The notes below the pieces were generated by a model. It ran no database searches. It had not been told where the DNA came from and saw only the letters and a list, made by a program, of their open reading frames with translations. Positions 1 to 9,573 of a stretch of DNA of 64,000 nucleotides are shown here, one piece after another (positions within the stretch are counted from its first letter, which is position 1; each line of letters begins with the position of its first letter). A program made the position numbers and the translations under genes. This DNA is from Agrobacterium sp. a22-2 (lineage in GTDB: Bacteria > Pseudomonadota > Alphaproteobacteria > Rhizobiales > Rhizobiaceae), in assembly GCF_012276985.1 (NCBI RefSeq), contig NZ_JAAXMM010000017.1, positions 62,001-126,000 of the forward strand, read 5' to 3'.

Positions 1-1
1 G

Positions 2-283
2 CATCTGGCCGAAGAATGCTGGGCGGTGCTCGGTAATGAAGGTCTTGCGGCCACCGCGCCCTGGCCGGTATTCGATGCCGATCTGGTGGCTGAGAACGAG
101 ATCATGCTTCCCGTTCAAATCAACGGAAAGAAGCGTGCCGAATTGACAATCGGACGCGATGCGGATCAAAATACCGTCGAAGCGGCAGCACTCGCACTCG
201 ATGCCGTCAAGACTGCCTTGAACGGGCAGGCACCGAAGAAAATCATCGTGGTCCCGCAGAGGATTGTGAACATTGTCATTTAA
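2..283 (+). CDS. leuS: Leucyl-tRNA synthetase, C-terminal end (5' cut by window edge)
   Basis: Open frame running in from the left edge without a start. It encodes the last 93 residues of a class I leucyl-tRNA synthetase, which charges tRNA-Leu in the cytoplasm. The visible part is the end of the anticodon-binding domain (HLAEECW near the edge, then PVQINGKKR) and the C-terminal extension that ends IIVVPQRIVNIVI, a usual LeuS tail. No catalytic motif is visible because the HIGH and KMSKS regions lie upstream of the window. The end overlaps the proposed TTG start of lptE by 11 bases, and leuS-lptE-holA is a common alphaproteobacterial gene order, which supports the call. Confidence 0.9.
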   Translation, partial: HLAEECWAVLGNEGLAATAPWPVFDADLVAENEIMLPVQINGKKRAELTIGRDADQNTVEAAALALDAVKTALNGQAPKKIIVVPQRIVNIVI

Positions 284-794
284 TCCTTTTGCTGTCATGG
301 CCGGCCGTTTCAGGCTTATCGCTCTATTGGGATTGCTGGGCCTTGTCGCCGGCTGCCAGGTCCGGCCACTCTACGACGAGGCCTCGGGCACCCAGCAAAG
401 CCTGGGATCCATCGCCTTTTCTTCAGCGGACGACCGCGTCGAGCTGGAGGTTCGCAACCAGTTGATCTTTCTGGTGGCGGGCGGGGCCGGGGAGCCGGCC
501 GCACCGGAATACACGGTCGACCTGAAGGTCAAGTCCGAGACGATCGGTGTGCTGCTGGAGCAGTCCTCCGATACACCGAGGGCTGGGCGTGTTGTCGTCA
601 GCGCCGATTACACGCTGAGCCGCACAAAGGACGGAACGGTGCTGCGCATGGCGCATCGGCAGTCTGTGGCACTGGTGGATTTCCCTGAACAGGAATTTGC
701 CAAGCTGCGCGCCATCCGTGATGCCGAGAACCGGGCAGCCCGCGAGCTTGCCGAACTGATCCGCGCCGACCTTGCAGCGGCCCTGAGCCGTTGA
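273..794 (+). CDS. lptE: LPS-assembly outer membrane lipoprotein LptE
   Basis: Small lipoprotein that plugs the LptD barrel and helps insert lipopolysaccharide into the outer leaflet. The N-terminus has a basic stretch, a hydrophobic run and a lipobox LVAGC (Cys28 from the TTG start), followed by RPLY, the usual start of mature LptE. The body is a small alpha/beta domain with little strong sequence identity, as is normal for the family; 173 residues is typical. The start is uncertain: TTG at 273 has AGAGGA nine bases upstream, while an in-frame ATG at 297 would keep the full signal peptide. The position between leuS and holA matches the usual lptE context and carries much of the weight. Confidence 0.85.
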   Translation: MSFNPFAVMAGRFRLIALLGLLGLVAGCQVRPLYDEASGTQQSLGSIAFSSADDRVELEVRNQLIFLVAGGAGEPAAPEYTVDLKVKSETIGVLLEQSSDTPRAGRVVVSADYTLSRTKDGTVLRMAHRQSVALVDFPEQEFAKLRAIRDAENRAARELAELIRADLAAALSR

Positions 795-807
795 GGCGGC
801 TCCACGC

Positions 808-1848
808 ATGAGCGAAATCAAATCCCACGAATTTGATGCGTTCCTGCAGAAGTCGGTCAGGCACTACCGCCTCTTCGTGCTTTATGGACCGGATCATGGC
901 TTGGTGTCGGAACGGGCAGCGGTCATAGCAAAGGCCTCCGGCGTCGATCTCGGCGATCCCTTCTCGCTGATCAGGCTCGATGGTTCCGACATTCAAGCAG
1001 ACCCCGGACGGTTGATCGACGAGATGAACGCCTTCGGGCTGTTCGGTGGCGAAAAACTGGTCTGGATCCGCGGCGCCAACAATGAAAAAGGCCTGGTTGA
1101 TGGCCTGCAATATCTCTCCGAGTCACCACCGGAAACCAGCACGCTTATCGTCGAGGCAGGGGATCTCAAGAAAGGGTCGGCCACCCGCAAGATCGCCGAG
1201 GCGGCCCGTTCAATCGCCATCACCGCCTGTTATCCGGACGACGCAAGAGCCCTGAATGCCCTGGTCGATGCTGAATTGGCCGCCGCCGGCAAGCGGATCA
1301 CGCCCAGCGCCCGCAAGCTGCTGCTCGAATCGCTGGGGGGAGACCGCATCGCCTCCCGCAACGAACTGTCCAAGCTGCTGCTCTACTGTCTGCATGAGGC
1401 CTTGATCGACGACGATCACGTCATCGGTATTATCGGCGATGCCAGCGCGGTATCAACCGACCAGGCCGTCGACGCGGTTCTGACCGGCGACGCCCAGGCG
1501 CTGCTGCACGCGACCCAGAAGATCTCCACGTCGAAGACACCGATTTTCATGGTGCTGCAAGGCTGCCTGCGGCAATTCCAGCAACTGGACCTGATGCGCT
1601 GTGAGATGGATCAGAAGAAGCTGCAACCGGCGCAGGTCATGCAGACGCTCGGCCGCCAGGTGCATTTCAAACGTAAGCCGATCGTCGAGCGCGCCCTTCG
1701 CAACTGGCCTAGTACTGCCCTGGCGCAGGAAAGCAACCGTTTGCAATCGACCATTTTGGCAAGCCGCCAAAGGCCGGGCCTCGAAGACAGTCTGGCCCTT
1801 CAAACGCTTCTGGCTTTGACATTGCAATCGGCGCGGCGCAATCGCTGA
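808..1848 (+). CDS. holA: DNA polymerase III delta subunit
   Basis: Delta subunit of the clamp loader; it binds the beta sliding clamp and opens it. The protein is 346 residues, normal for HolA. The N-terminal domain shows LYGPDHGLVSERA (about residues 25-37), the degenerate nucleotide-binding region of delta, which lacks a true Walker A lysine. A middle helical lid and the C-terminal collar domain follow. The start is ATG 13 bases after the lptE stop, and the two genes are probably cotranscribed. holA converges on parB, with only 45 bases between the two stop codons and no clear terminator hairpin in between. Confidence 0.93.
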   Translation: MSEIKSHEFDAFLQKSVRHYRLFVLYGPDHGLVSERAAVIAKASGVDLGDPFSLIRLDGSDIQADPGRLIDEMNAFGLFGGEKLVWIRGANNEKGLVDGLQYLSESPPETSTLIVEAGDLKKGSATRKIAEAARSIAITACYPDDARALNALVDAELAAAGKRITPSARKLLLESLGGDRIASRNELSKLLLYCLHEALIDDDHVIGIIGDASAVSTDQAVDAVLTGDAQALLHATQKISTSKTPIFMVLQGCLRQFQQLDLMRCEMDQKKLQPAQVMQTLGRQVHFKRKPIVERALRNWPSTALAQESNRLQSTILASRQRPGLEDSLALQTLLALTLQSARRNR

Positions 1849-1893
1849 CCTGATCGTGCCGAGAGCCTGAAATACGGTTATTCGTGAAACGCC

Positions 1894-2772
1894 CTAACGG
1901 GCTTCCAACAGCCGGCAGATCTCTTCAAGCTGCTCGAGCGACTGATAATTGATCCGCAACTGGCCGCCGCCGCCCTTGTGGGTGATGGCGACGTTCAGGC
2001 CAAGACGGTCCGAAAGGCTGCGCTCCAGGGCGATCGTATCGGAATCCTTGGAAACCACACCGGCCGCCGGCTTCGGATCGTTCTGCGCCTTGATGCTGTT
2101 CTGCGCCAGCCGTTCGGCGTCACGCACCGACAGCCCCTTGGAGGCGATGGTCTTTGCCAGCGGAATGGGGTCGGATGTCGAGACCAGGGCACGGGCATGG
2201 CCGGCCGACAGGCTGCCATCAGCCAGCATGTCGCGCACCTGTTCCGGCAATTTCAACAGACGCAAGCTGTTGGCCACATGGCTGCGGCTCTTGCCGATAA
2301 TCTCGCCAAGATCGTTCTGTGTGTAGCCGTGTTCGGCGATCAACTGCTCATAGCCAAGTGCTTCTTCGAGTGGATTGAGGTCGGCGCGCTGCACGTTCTC
2401 GACGATTGCCAGTTCCAGGGCCGTCCGGTCATCGACATCTCGCACGATCACCGGAATTTCCACCAGCCCGGCCAGCTGCGCAGCACGCCAGCGGCGTTCG
2501 CCGGCAATGATCTCGTAGCGGTCGCGCTCGGTCGGACGAACGACGACCGGCTGCACGATGCCATGCTGGCGGATCGAACCTGCGAGTTCCTGAAGAACGC
2601 TTTCGTCGAAATAGCGGCGCGGATTGCGGGGGTTGCGGGCGACGAACTCGATCGGCACCGTCCGGTCGGCACTGACCGCACGACTGTCGCCGACCGGCAC
2701 GGGCTGGTCCATTTCGCCGATCAGGGCCGCAAGTCCGCGACCAAGGCGCCGTTTGGAAATGTCGTCACTCAT
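1894..2772 (-). CDS. parB: Chromosome partitioning protein ParB (CTPase, parS-binding)
   Basis: ParB binds parS, loads as a CTP-dependent sliding clamp, spreads on nearby DNA and recruits SMC and ParA, so segregating the origin region. The 292-residue protein has the usual order: basic N-terminal RRLGRGLAALIG motif (ParA-stimulating region), ParB N-domain with GERRWRAA (residues 91-98) and ENVQRADLNPLEEA (125-138), the two CTP-binding motifs, then a helix-turn-helix at about 151-171, and a C-terminal dimerisation domain. It lies 35 bases downstream of parA in the same operon. Several parS sites in this window are its likely targets, the nearest only 1.4 kb away. Confidence 0.97.
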   Translation of the reverse strand: MSDDISKRRLGRGLAALIGEMDQPVPVGDSRAVSADRTVPIEFVARNPRNPRRYFDESVLQELAGSIRQHGIVQPVVVRPTERDRYEIIAGERRWRAAQLAGLVEIPVIVRDVDDRTALELAIVENVQRADLNPLEEALGYEQLIAEHGYTQNDLGEIIGKSRSHVANSLRLLKLPEQVRDMLADGSLSAGHARALVSTSDPIPLAKTIASKGLSVRDAERLAQNSIKAQNDPKPAAGVVSKDSDTIALERSLSDRLGLNVAITHKGGGGQLRINYQSLEQLEEICRLLEAR

Positions 2773-2807
2773 ACGCTAAAACCTCAAAAACCGTCTCGAA
2801 GGAACCC

Positions 2808-3602
2808 TCAGGCCGCCTTTCGCTGCCGCTCTCTCTGTATCACTTCCGAAGCCAATTGCAGATAGGCTTGGCTGCCGGCACATTTCAGGTCATAAAGGAT
2901 AGCCGGCTTTCCATAGGATGGCGCCTCCGAAACCCTGACGTTGCGCGGAATAAGTGTACGGTACACTTTTTCACCCAGATGTGTGCGCACGTCATTGACG
3001 ACCTGCTGCGCAAGATTGTTGCGCGCATCGAACATTGTGAGAACGATACCCTGAATATCAAGGCTCGGATTGACGCCGCGACGCACCTGGTTGATCGTTT
3101 CGAGCAGCTGGCTAAGGCCTTCCAGGGCAAAGAACTCGCATTGCAGGGGAACAAGCACGGAATGCGCCGCCGCCATGGCGTTCATTGTCAACAGATTGAA
3201 CGACGGCGGGCAATCGACCAGAATATAGGAATAGGCGAGGCCGCCCGTCTGATCGAGCGCCTTTTTCAGGCGATAAACCCGGTCGGGCTGCTGAGAAATT
3301 TCCATTTCCAGCCCAAGCAGATCAAGCGTCGAGGGGATGATCGACAGATTGGGCACGGCGGTATCTATCGCGGCCTCTTCGACCGTGTGGCTGCCCACCA
3401 GCAGATCGTATGACGAGAGTTTGCGGTCGCGCCTCTGGATCCCGAGCCCGGTGCTGGCATTGCCCTGCGGGTCAAGGTCGACGATCAGAACCCGCTCGCC
3501 GATTGCTGCCAGCGCCGTCGCCAGATTGATCGCTGTCGTCGTTTTCCCGACACCGCCTTTTTGATTGGCGATGGTGATAATTCGGTTTCTCTCGCTAGCC
3601 AT
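2808..3602 (-). CDS. parA: Chromosome partitioning ATPase ParA
   Basis: Deviant Walker ATPase that forms nucleoid-bound dimers and pulls ParB-parS complexes to the poles. The 264-residue protein begins with the deviant Walker A motif KGGVGKTT (residues 15-22) and continues with VDLDPQGNAS (Walker A'), then YILVDCPPS (Walker B), all intact. The short N-terminus without a helix-turn-helix marks it as chromosomal (type Ib-like), not the longer RepA/ParA of rhizobial repABC plasmids. ATG start. It sits 17 bases downstream of rsmG, so rsmG-parA-parB are likely one transcript, as in many bacteria. Confidence 0.97.
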   Translation of the reverse strand: MASERNRIITIANQKGGVGKTTTAINLATALAAIGERVLIVDLDPQGNASTGLGIQRRDRKLSSYDLLVGSHTVEEAAIDTAVPNLSIIPSTLDLLGLEMEISQQPDRVYRLKKALDQTGGLAYSYILVDCPPSFNLLTMNAMAAAHSVLVPLQCEFFALEGLSQLLETINQVRRGVNPSLDIQGIVLTMFDARNNLAQQVVNDVRTHLGEKVYRTLIPRNVRVSEAPSYGKPAILYDLKCAGSQAYLQLASEVIQRERQRKAA

Positions 3603-3619
3603 TCCGCACCCGACGATCG

Positions 3620-4255
3620 TTAAACCTTCAGCGCCTGATTGGTGATCTCCAAAATAACGGAATCCCTTTCCAGTGCACTTGGATGTATTACCAGATCAAA
3701 CCGCCAGCGACCACGCGCTTTCTCGATTTCCGCCTGATAATCCCGGCCTTTGTGGAAAAGGCAGCGCAGATCAGGCATTTTTTTTGCCCAGGGATTCGTA
3801 TAATCGAGCAGCAGATCGAGATCCGCCAGCGCGCGCGCCGAGATTGCTTCGCATTCGGTCACCTTTTGCCGCGCATCTTCAATACGGCAGACATGGATAC
3901 TGCCGCGCGCACCGGTTTCGCTGAGAGCGAGACGCAGGAAACTGGCCTTCTTGTGATTGCTTTCGACCAGGTGAACCCATCCAGATCCGGCCTCGGCCAA
4001 GAGGATTGCGGTGATCACACCCGGAAAGCCACCACCGCTGCCGAGATCGACCCATTGTTTCGGTTCCGGCAGGATTTTAAAGAGCTGAGCGCTATCCGCA
4101 ATGTGTCGTTGCCAGATCTGCTGTTTTGTCGATGGTGCGATAAGATTGATAGACCGCGACCATTTTTCAAACAGTGAAACGAAGTGATCAAGGCGTTCGG
4201 ATGTTTCACGTGAAACACGCAATCCGATCATATCCGACAAAAGACTCTCCGACAT
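3620..4255 (-). CDS. rsmG: 16S rRNA (guanine-527-N7)-methyltransferase RsmG (GidB)
   Basis: SAM-dependent methyltransferase that modifies G527 of 16S rRNA; loss gives low-level streptomycin resistance in other bacteria. The SAM-binding loop VDLGSGGGFPG is at residues 69-79 of 211. I chose the ATG at 4255 (MSESLLSDMI), five bases after the mnmG stop. A longer form starting ten codons upstream overlaps mnmG and adds no conserved sequence. A perfect parS site lies inside the gene and encodes VSRET at residues 14-18, so the protein's N-terminus is partly shaped by a DNA-binding constraint. Confidence 0.95.
   Translation of the reverse strand: MSESLLSDMIGLRVSRETSERLDHFVSLFEKWSRSINLIAPSTKQQIWQRHIADSAQLFKILPEPKQWVDLGSGGGFPGVITAILLAEAGSGWVHLVESNHKKASFLRLALSETGARGSIHVCRIEDARQKVTECEAISARALADLDLLLDYTNPWAKKMPDLRCLFHKGRDYQAEIEKARGRWRFDLVIHPSALERDSVILEITNQALKV
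4202..4217. other. parS site, perfect consensus, inside rsmG
   Basis: TGTTTCACGTGAAACA, a 16-base perfect palindrome identical to the parS consensus known from Bacillus and Caulobacter. It sits in the coding start of rsmG, about 600 bases upstream of parA, a frequent parS position. It is expected to be bound by the ParB encoded at 1894-2772. Confidence 0.92.
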
Positions 4256-4259
4256 TGAA

Positions 4260-6131
4260 TCAACTGGCCTTTGCCAGCAACTCACCCTTCTTAAGGTAAG
4301 CCATGATAAGGGATAGCGCCGCTGGAGTCATGCCATCCACCCGCCCAGCTTGGGCAAGATTAGCCGGCCGGGCAGCCGTCAGTTTCAATCGAAGCTCGTT
4401 GGACAGTCCAGGCAAAGCCTCGAAGCTGAAATCAGCTGGAATAATCCGGACCTCATCGCGCCGAGTTGCGGCAATATCAGCGTCCTGGCGATCCAGATAG
4501 ACGGAATAAGCTGCATGGATCTCAACCGCCTCCGCAATCCGATCAGACATTGGCGATAAATCCGGCCATGCGCGGTAGATATCATCCAACGTCCTATCGG
4601 GATAGGCAAGGATCTCCAGCGCGCTACGCCGACGGCCGTCCTGGTTGAGCGTCAACCCACGCTGGATCGCCTCATTGGGCGTAATGCTCAATTCCTGCAA
4701 TTGCAAAATTGCTTGATCGAGGCTTGTCTTATAACTTGTGAACTTCACTTTCCGGGACGTGCTCACGCAACCAAGTGAAATGCCTAGAGGTGTCAAACGC
4801 ATATCCGCATTGTCGGCACGCAAGGACAAACGGTATTCCGCCCTCGACGTGAACATCCGGTACGGTTCGGTAATCCCCCGCGATGTCAAATCGTCAATCA
4901 TCACGCCAATATAGGATTCCGTCCGGCTGAACTCGGCAGGAGGCTTACCAGCTGCCAAGAGCGCCGCATTCAGGCCTGCAACAAGACCCTGAGCTGCTGC
5001 TTCCTCGTATCCCGTAGTTCCATTGATCTGGCCAGCCAGAAACAAGCCCGACAACCGTCTGAGCTGCAGATCGGATGTCAGTTCCCGCGGATCCACATGA
5101 TCGTATTCGATGGCATAGCCCGTTTGCAGGATCGAGACGTGCTCCAAACCCGGCATCGTACGGATAAAGGCCTCCTGGACCTCTTCCGGCAGCGATGTCG
5201 AAATGCCGTTGGGATAGACGGTATGGTCATCGAGGCCCTCAGGCTCCAGGAAAACCTGGTGTCCGTCCCGGTCCCCAAACCGCATGATCTTGTCCTCGAT
5301 GGACGGGCAATAGCGCGGACCAACCCCTTCGATCTGGCCGGAATACATGGCAGACAGGTGGATATTGTCTCGAATGAGCTGGTGGGTCGCCGGCGTGGTG
5401 CGGGTAATTCCGCACTCTATCTGTGGCGTGGTAATTTTATCCGTCATGAAGGAAAACGGCACAGGCACCTCATCGGCCGCCTGTGTGTCCAGCACGGCCC
5501 AATCGATCGTCCGCCCATCCAGGCGCGCCGGAGTTCCCGTCTTCAGACGACCAAGCCGAAGTCCCAAGCGTGCCAGCCTGTCACTCAAGCCAACAGACGG
5601 CGCCTCTCCGACCCGACCGGCCGGAATTTTTCGGTTGCCGATATGGATCAAACCGCGAAGGAACGTGCCACTGGTCAAAACCACCGTGCGTGCGCCGATC
5701 TCCCGGCCATCATTCAGAACCACGCCGCTAACGTGATTCGGCTCCTGTTGCAGGAGATCGAAAACGTCCCCCTCGATGATATCGAGGTTTTCGATCTCGA
5801 GAAGCGCCGCTTGCATGGCCGCCTTATAGAGCTTTCTATCGGCCTGCGTGCGCGGGCCGCGCACTGCCGGGCCTTTTTTTCGATTGAGAAGGCGAAACTG
5901 GATGCCGGCCGAGTCTGCACAACGGCCCATCAGCCCGTCAAGCGCATCGATTTCGCGAACCAAGTGACCTTTTCCAAGGCCCCCAATGGCAGGATTGCAC
6001 GACATAGTGCCGATCGTTTCGGCTTTATGGGTAACCAGCGCTGTAGCAGCGCCCATGCGGGCCGCGGCGGCGGCGGCTTCGCAGCCGGCATGCCCGCCAC
6101 CGATCACAAGCACATCATATTGCTTTTTCAT
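4260..6131 (-). CDS. mnmG: tRNA uridine-34 5-carboxymethylaminomethyl modification enzyme MnmG (GidA)
   Basis: FAD-dependent partner of MnmE; together they install the cmnm5 group on U34 of tRNAs reading NNA/NNG codons. The N-terminal FAD-binding motif GGGHAG is at residues 11-16, and the two family signatures GPRYCPSIEDKI and GQINGTTGYEEAAAQG are both present. I start at the ATG at 6131 (MKKQYDVLVI), giving 623 residues, the usual size; an ATG four codons upstream at 6143 is an alternative, and neither has a strong ribosome site. The long frame upstream of this is not conserved. It follows mnmE and overlaps nothing, ending five bases before the rsmG start. Confidence 0.95.
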   Translation of the reverse strand: MKKQYDVLVIGGGHAGCEAAAAAARMGAATALVTHKAETIGTMSCNPAIGGLGKGHLVREIDALDGLMGRCADSAGIQFRLLNRKKGPAVRGPRTQADRKLYKAAMQAALLEIENLDIIEGDVFDLLQQEPNHVSGVVLNDGREIGARTVVLTSGTFLRGLIHIGNRKIPAGRVGEAPSVGLSDRLARLGLRLGRLKTGTPARLDGRTIDWAVLDTQAADEVPVPFSFMTDKITTPQIECGITRTTPATHQLIRDNIHLSAMYSGQIEGVGPRYCPSIEDKIMRFGDRDGHQVFLEPEGLDDHTVYPNGISTSLPEEVQEAFIRTMPGLEHVSILQTGYAIEYDHVDPRELTSDLQLRRLSGLFLAGQINGTTGYEEAAAQGLVAGLNAALLAAGKPPAEFSRTESYIGVMIDDLTSRGITEPYRMFTSRAEYRLSLRADNADMRLTPLGISLGCVSTSRKVKFTSYKTSLDQAILQLQELSITPNEAIQRGLTLNQDGRRRSALEILAYPDRTLDDIYRAWPDLSPMSDRIAEAVEIHAAYSVYLDRQDADIAATRRDEVRIIPADFSFEALPGLSNELRLKLTAARPANLAQAGRVDGMTPAALSLIMAYLKKGELLAKAS

Positions 6132-6173
6132 CACTTTAGCCATCAGCCCAATTGCGCCAAATCTTCGTCGTAG

Positions 6174-6189
6174 TGTTTCACGTGAATCA
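6174..6189 (-). other. parS site (one mismatch) overlapping the mnmE stop codon
   Basis: On the minus strand this reads TGATTCACGTGAAACA, one change from the parS consensus (A for T at position 3). Its first three bases are the TGA stop codon of mnmE. The same 16 bases occur at 12468 and 21280. It lies in the short mnmE-mnmG gap. Confidence 0.85.
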
Positions 6190-7503
6190 TTTCCCGATGC
6201 AAAATTCCGAGAAGATCTTTCCCAATAACGTTTCGACATCGACTCGACCGACGACCCGTCCAAGTGCCTCTGCAGACTGACGCAAATGCTCGGCGCGCAG
6301 CTCAAGGCCCTTTGCATCATCAAGCGCCAGGTCGATTTCGTCCAAGGCCGTCTGCAAAAACTGCCGTTGACGAATCCGGCTAGGGATAGCCAACGACCCA
6401 CCATCAACACGACCCTTCACCGCAGACAGTATCAAATTGCGAACGGCGCCGACATCCTCGTCCCTTAAAGTCGAGATACAGATATCGAACCGATCCGATC
6501 GTTCCGCACCGCCTAGGTCACGCTTGGTGCCGACATTAAATTTCGGACCCGAAATGTCTGTCTGCTCAGCAACCTGATCGGTGGACATATCTGAGAGGAG
6601 CAACACCAGATCCGCCTCATCGATCTTTTGCTGCGCCCGGCGGATCCCCTCGCGTTCGACAACATCTGCCGTCTCCCGGATGCCTGCGGTGTCATACAGC
6701 TTAACCGCATAGCCTTCAATATCGAGATCGCACTGGATGACATCACGCGTCGTTCCCGCATATTCGGTGACGATGGCGATATCGCGGCGGGCAAGGGCAT
6801 TCATCAGACTCGACTTGCCGGCATTTGGGGGGCCGGCAATGACAACCTTGAACCCGTCCCGAATGATCTCGCCGCGCTTTTCGTCATCTACGTTGCGGGA
6901 AATCTCGTCCCGAAGAATCACCAGAGATGCCCACACCCGATCGGACACCGCACCAGGCACATCGCTCTCATCGGCGAAATCCAGCTCCGCCTCAATCAAC
7001 GCGCGGGCCGTCAACAACCGCTCACGCCAATCGTCAAACACTTTCGAAACATTGCCCAGGCTTTGCTCGATAGCCAACCGCCGTTGCATCTCTGTCTCGG
7101 CAACCAGCAGGTCGGCAAGGCCCTCGATCTCGACCAGATCGACCTTGCCGTTCTCAAATGCCCGACGGGAAAACTCGCCGGCCTCCGCCAGGCGACAACC
7201 GTCAAAACCCTGTAATTCTTCAAGCAGAGCCGAAATTACCGCCTTGCTGCCGTGAAGATGCAGTTCGGCGCAGTCCTCGCCGGTAAATGACCGGGGTCCG
7301 GGAAAGACAACAACCAACCCACGATCGAGAACAAGACCGTTGCGGGAGCGAATCGACCTCAAGGCGAACTCACGCGAGGCAGGAAGATCGCCGAACAAGT
7401 CCGTACAAACGGACAGTGTCCGCGGCCCACTGATACGAACCACCGCCACGCCAGAGGGCAAGGAGCCCGACGACAGCGCAAATATGGTATCCTGATGGGA
7501 CAT
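6187..7503 (-). CDS. mnmE: tRNA modification GTPase MnmE (TrmE)
   Basis: GTPase that works with MnmG in U34 tRNA modification, using a formyl-folate-derived carbon. The order is N-terminal tetrahydrofolate-binding domain (about 1-118), helical domain, and an inserted G domain with Walker A GPPNAGKS (224-231) and a G2/G3 region containing AGTTRD and DTAGIRE. It ends in FCIGK, the conserved C-terminus whose cysteine is required in E. coli MnmE. The start is ATG at 7503, with GAGGA eight bases upstream, giving 438 residues; an upstream GTG/ATG extension of ten codons lacks support. The stop codon is part of a parS site. Confidence 0.95.
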   Translation of the reverse strand: MSHQDTIFALSSGSLPSGVAVVRISGPRTLSVCTDLFGDLPASREFALRSIRSRNGLVLDRGLVVVFPGPRSFTGEDCAELHLHGSKAVISALLEELQGFDGCRLAEAGEFSRRAFENGKVDLVEIEGLADLLVAETEMQRRLAIEQSLGNVSKVFDDWRERLLTARALIEAELDFADESDVPGAVSDRVWASLVILRDEISRNVDDEKRGEIIRDGFKVVIAGPPNAGKSSLMNALARRDIAIVTEYAGTTRDVIQCDLDIEGYAVKLYDTAGIRETADVVEREGIRRAQQKIDEADLVLLLSDMSTDQVAEQTDISGPKFNVGTKRDLGGAERSDRFDICISTLRDEDVGAVRNLILSAVKGRVDGGSLAIPSRIRQRQFLQTALDEIDLALDDAKGLELRAEHLRQSAEALGRVVGRVDVETLLGKIFSEFCIGK

Positions 7504-7521
7504 GACAATCCTCGCCGGCAG

Positions 7522-7568
7522 CCTGCCTGTCAAACCCGCTCCGATCGCGCGATGTATAAACAGGCAGG
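7522..7568. repeat. Inverted repeat between rho and mnmE
   Basis: Nine-base arms CCTGCCTGT (7522-7530) and ACAGGCAGG (7560-7568) flank a 29-base loop that holds a smaller palindrome, ATCGCGCGAT (7543-7552). There is no T-run on either strand, so it is not a typical intrinsic terminator. It could be a weak RNA structure between rho and mnmE; I cannot assign a role. Confidence 0.35.
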
Positions 7569-7578
7569 GTCAGCCCAA

Positions 7579-8844
<1,266 letters not shown>

Positions 8845-9030
8845 GAAGGGGGACCACATTCGATTTAAAGGGAAGGGCGTGCCGGGGGACATCGGTACTA
8901 TCGCGAGAAACCGCAAATGACTGAATGTTATGCAAGCCGCGTAGGATAAGGTTGCCGGAAAATAGCGATTCACCTGGCTGGCTGCAAGGGAAAAGCAAAA
9001 ATTCTCTCAAATAATAACAAATCCCATACG

Positions 9031-9573
9031 CTAAAACGGTTTTACGATGACCAGTATGACGATTGCGATCATCAGCACGGTCGGAACCTCGTTCATCAGC
9101 CGCCAGAAACGCGCCGTCCTGACATATTGGCCACGCTGGAAAGCCTTGACCGCCCGCGAGAAATAGAAATGCACCGCCGTCAGTCCGACCACGGCCGCAA
9201 TCTTCGCATGCAGCCATCCGCCCATGAAGCCATAGGCGGCCCAGGCCAGATATAGCCCCAGCAGCCAGGAGAGACCCATGGCCGGATGCATGATGACCTT
9301 CATCAGCCGCTGTTCCATGATGCTGAAGGTCTCGGCCTGAACCGAACCTTTGTCCGCATCCATATGGTAGATGAAAAGCCGCGGCATGTAGAGCAGCCCG
9401 GCCATCCAGGAGATCACTGCAATCACATGCAGCGCCTTCAGCCAGAGGAAAGCGCGCTCCTTGCCGATCAAGAACAACAGGCCGGCAAAGCCGACAAACA
9501 CGACCAGAGCGATTGAGGCGCGCAATCGCGCCTTGCGACCGGCCCCGGTTCCTGTTTCGCCCTCGCTTTTCAT
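9031..9573 (-). CDS. hemJ: Protoporphyrinogen IX oxidase HemJ
   Basis: Membrane enzyme (former UPF0093) that oxidises protoporphyrinogen IX to protoporphyrin IX in bacteria lacking HemG/HemY. It has 180 residues and about four to five membrane segments, with the family block HVIAVISWMAGLLYMPRLF starting at His49 and a second conserved run at HPAMGLSWLLGLYLA. The ATG at 9573 shares its A with the TGA stop of hemE (TGATG), so translation is probably coupled. The adjacent hemE supplies an earlier step of the same pathway, which supports HemJ over an uncharacterised membrane protein. C-terminus ends in a hydrophobic helix and KPF. Confidence 0.92.
   Translation of the reverse strand: MKSEGETGTGAGRKARLRASIALVVFVGFAGLLFLIGKERAFLWLKALHVIAVISWMAGLLYMPRLFIYHMDADKGSVQAETFSIMEQRLMKVIMHPAMGLSWLLGLYLAWAAYGFMGGWLHAKIAAVVGLTAVHFYFSRAVKAFQRGQYVRTARFWRLMNEVPTVLMIAIVILVIVKPF

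Noticed and set aside
1876..1890. GGTTATTCGTGAAAC-like sequence in the holA-parB gap, resembling parS
   Set aside because: The core TTCACGTGAA is broken (TTCGTGAA), so the palindrome is missing; treated as chance similarity.
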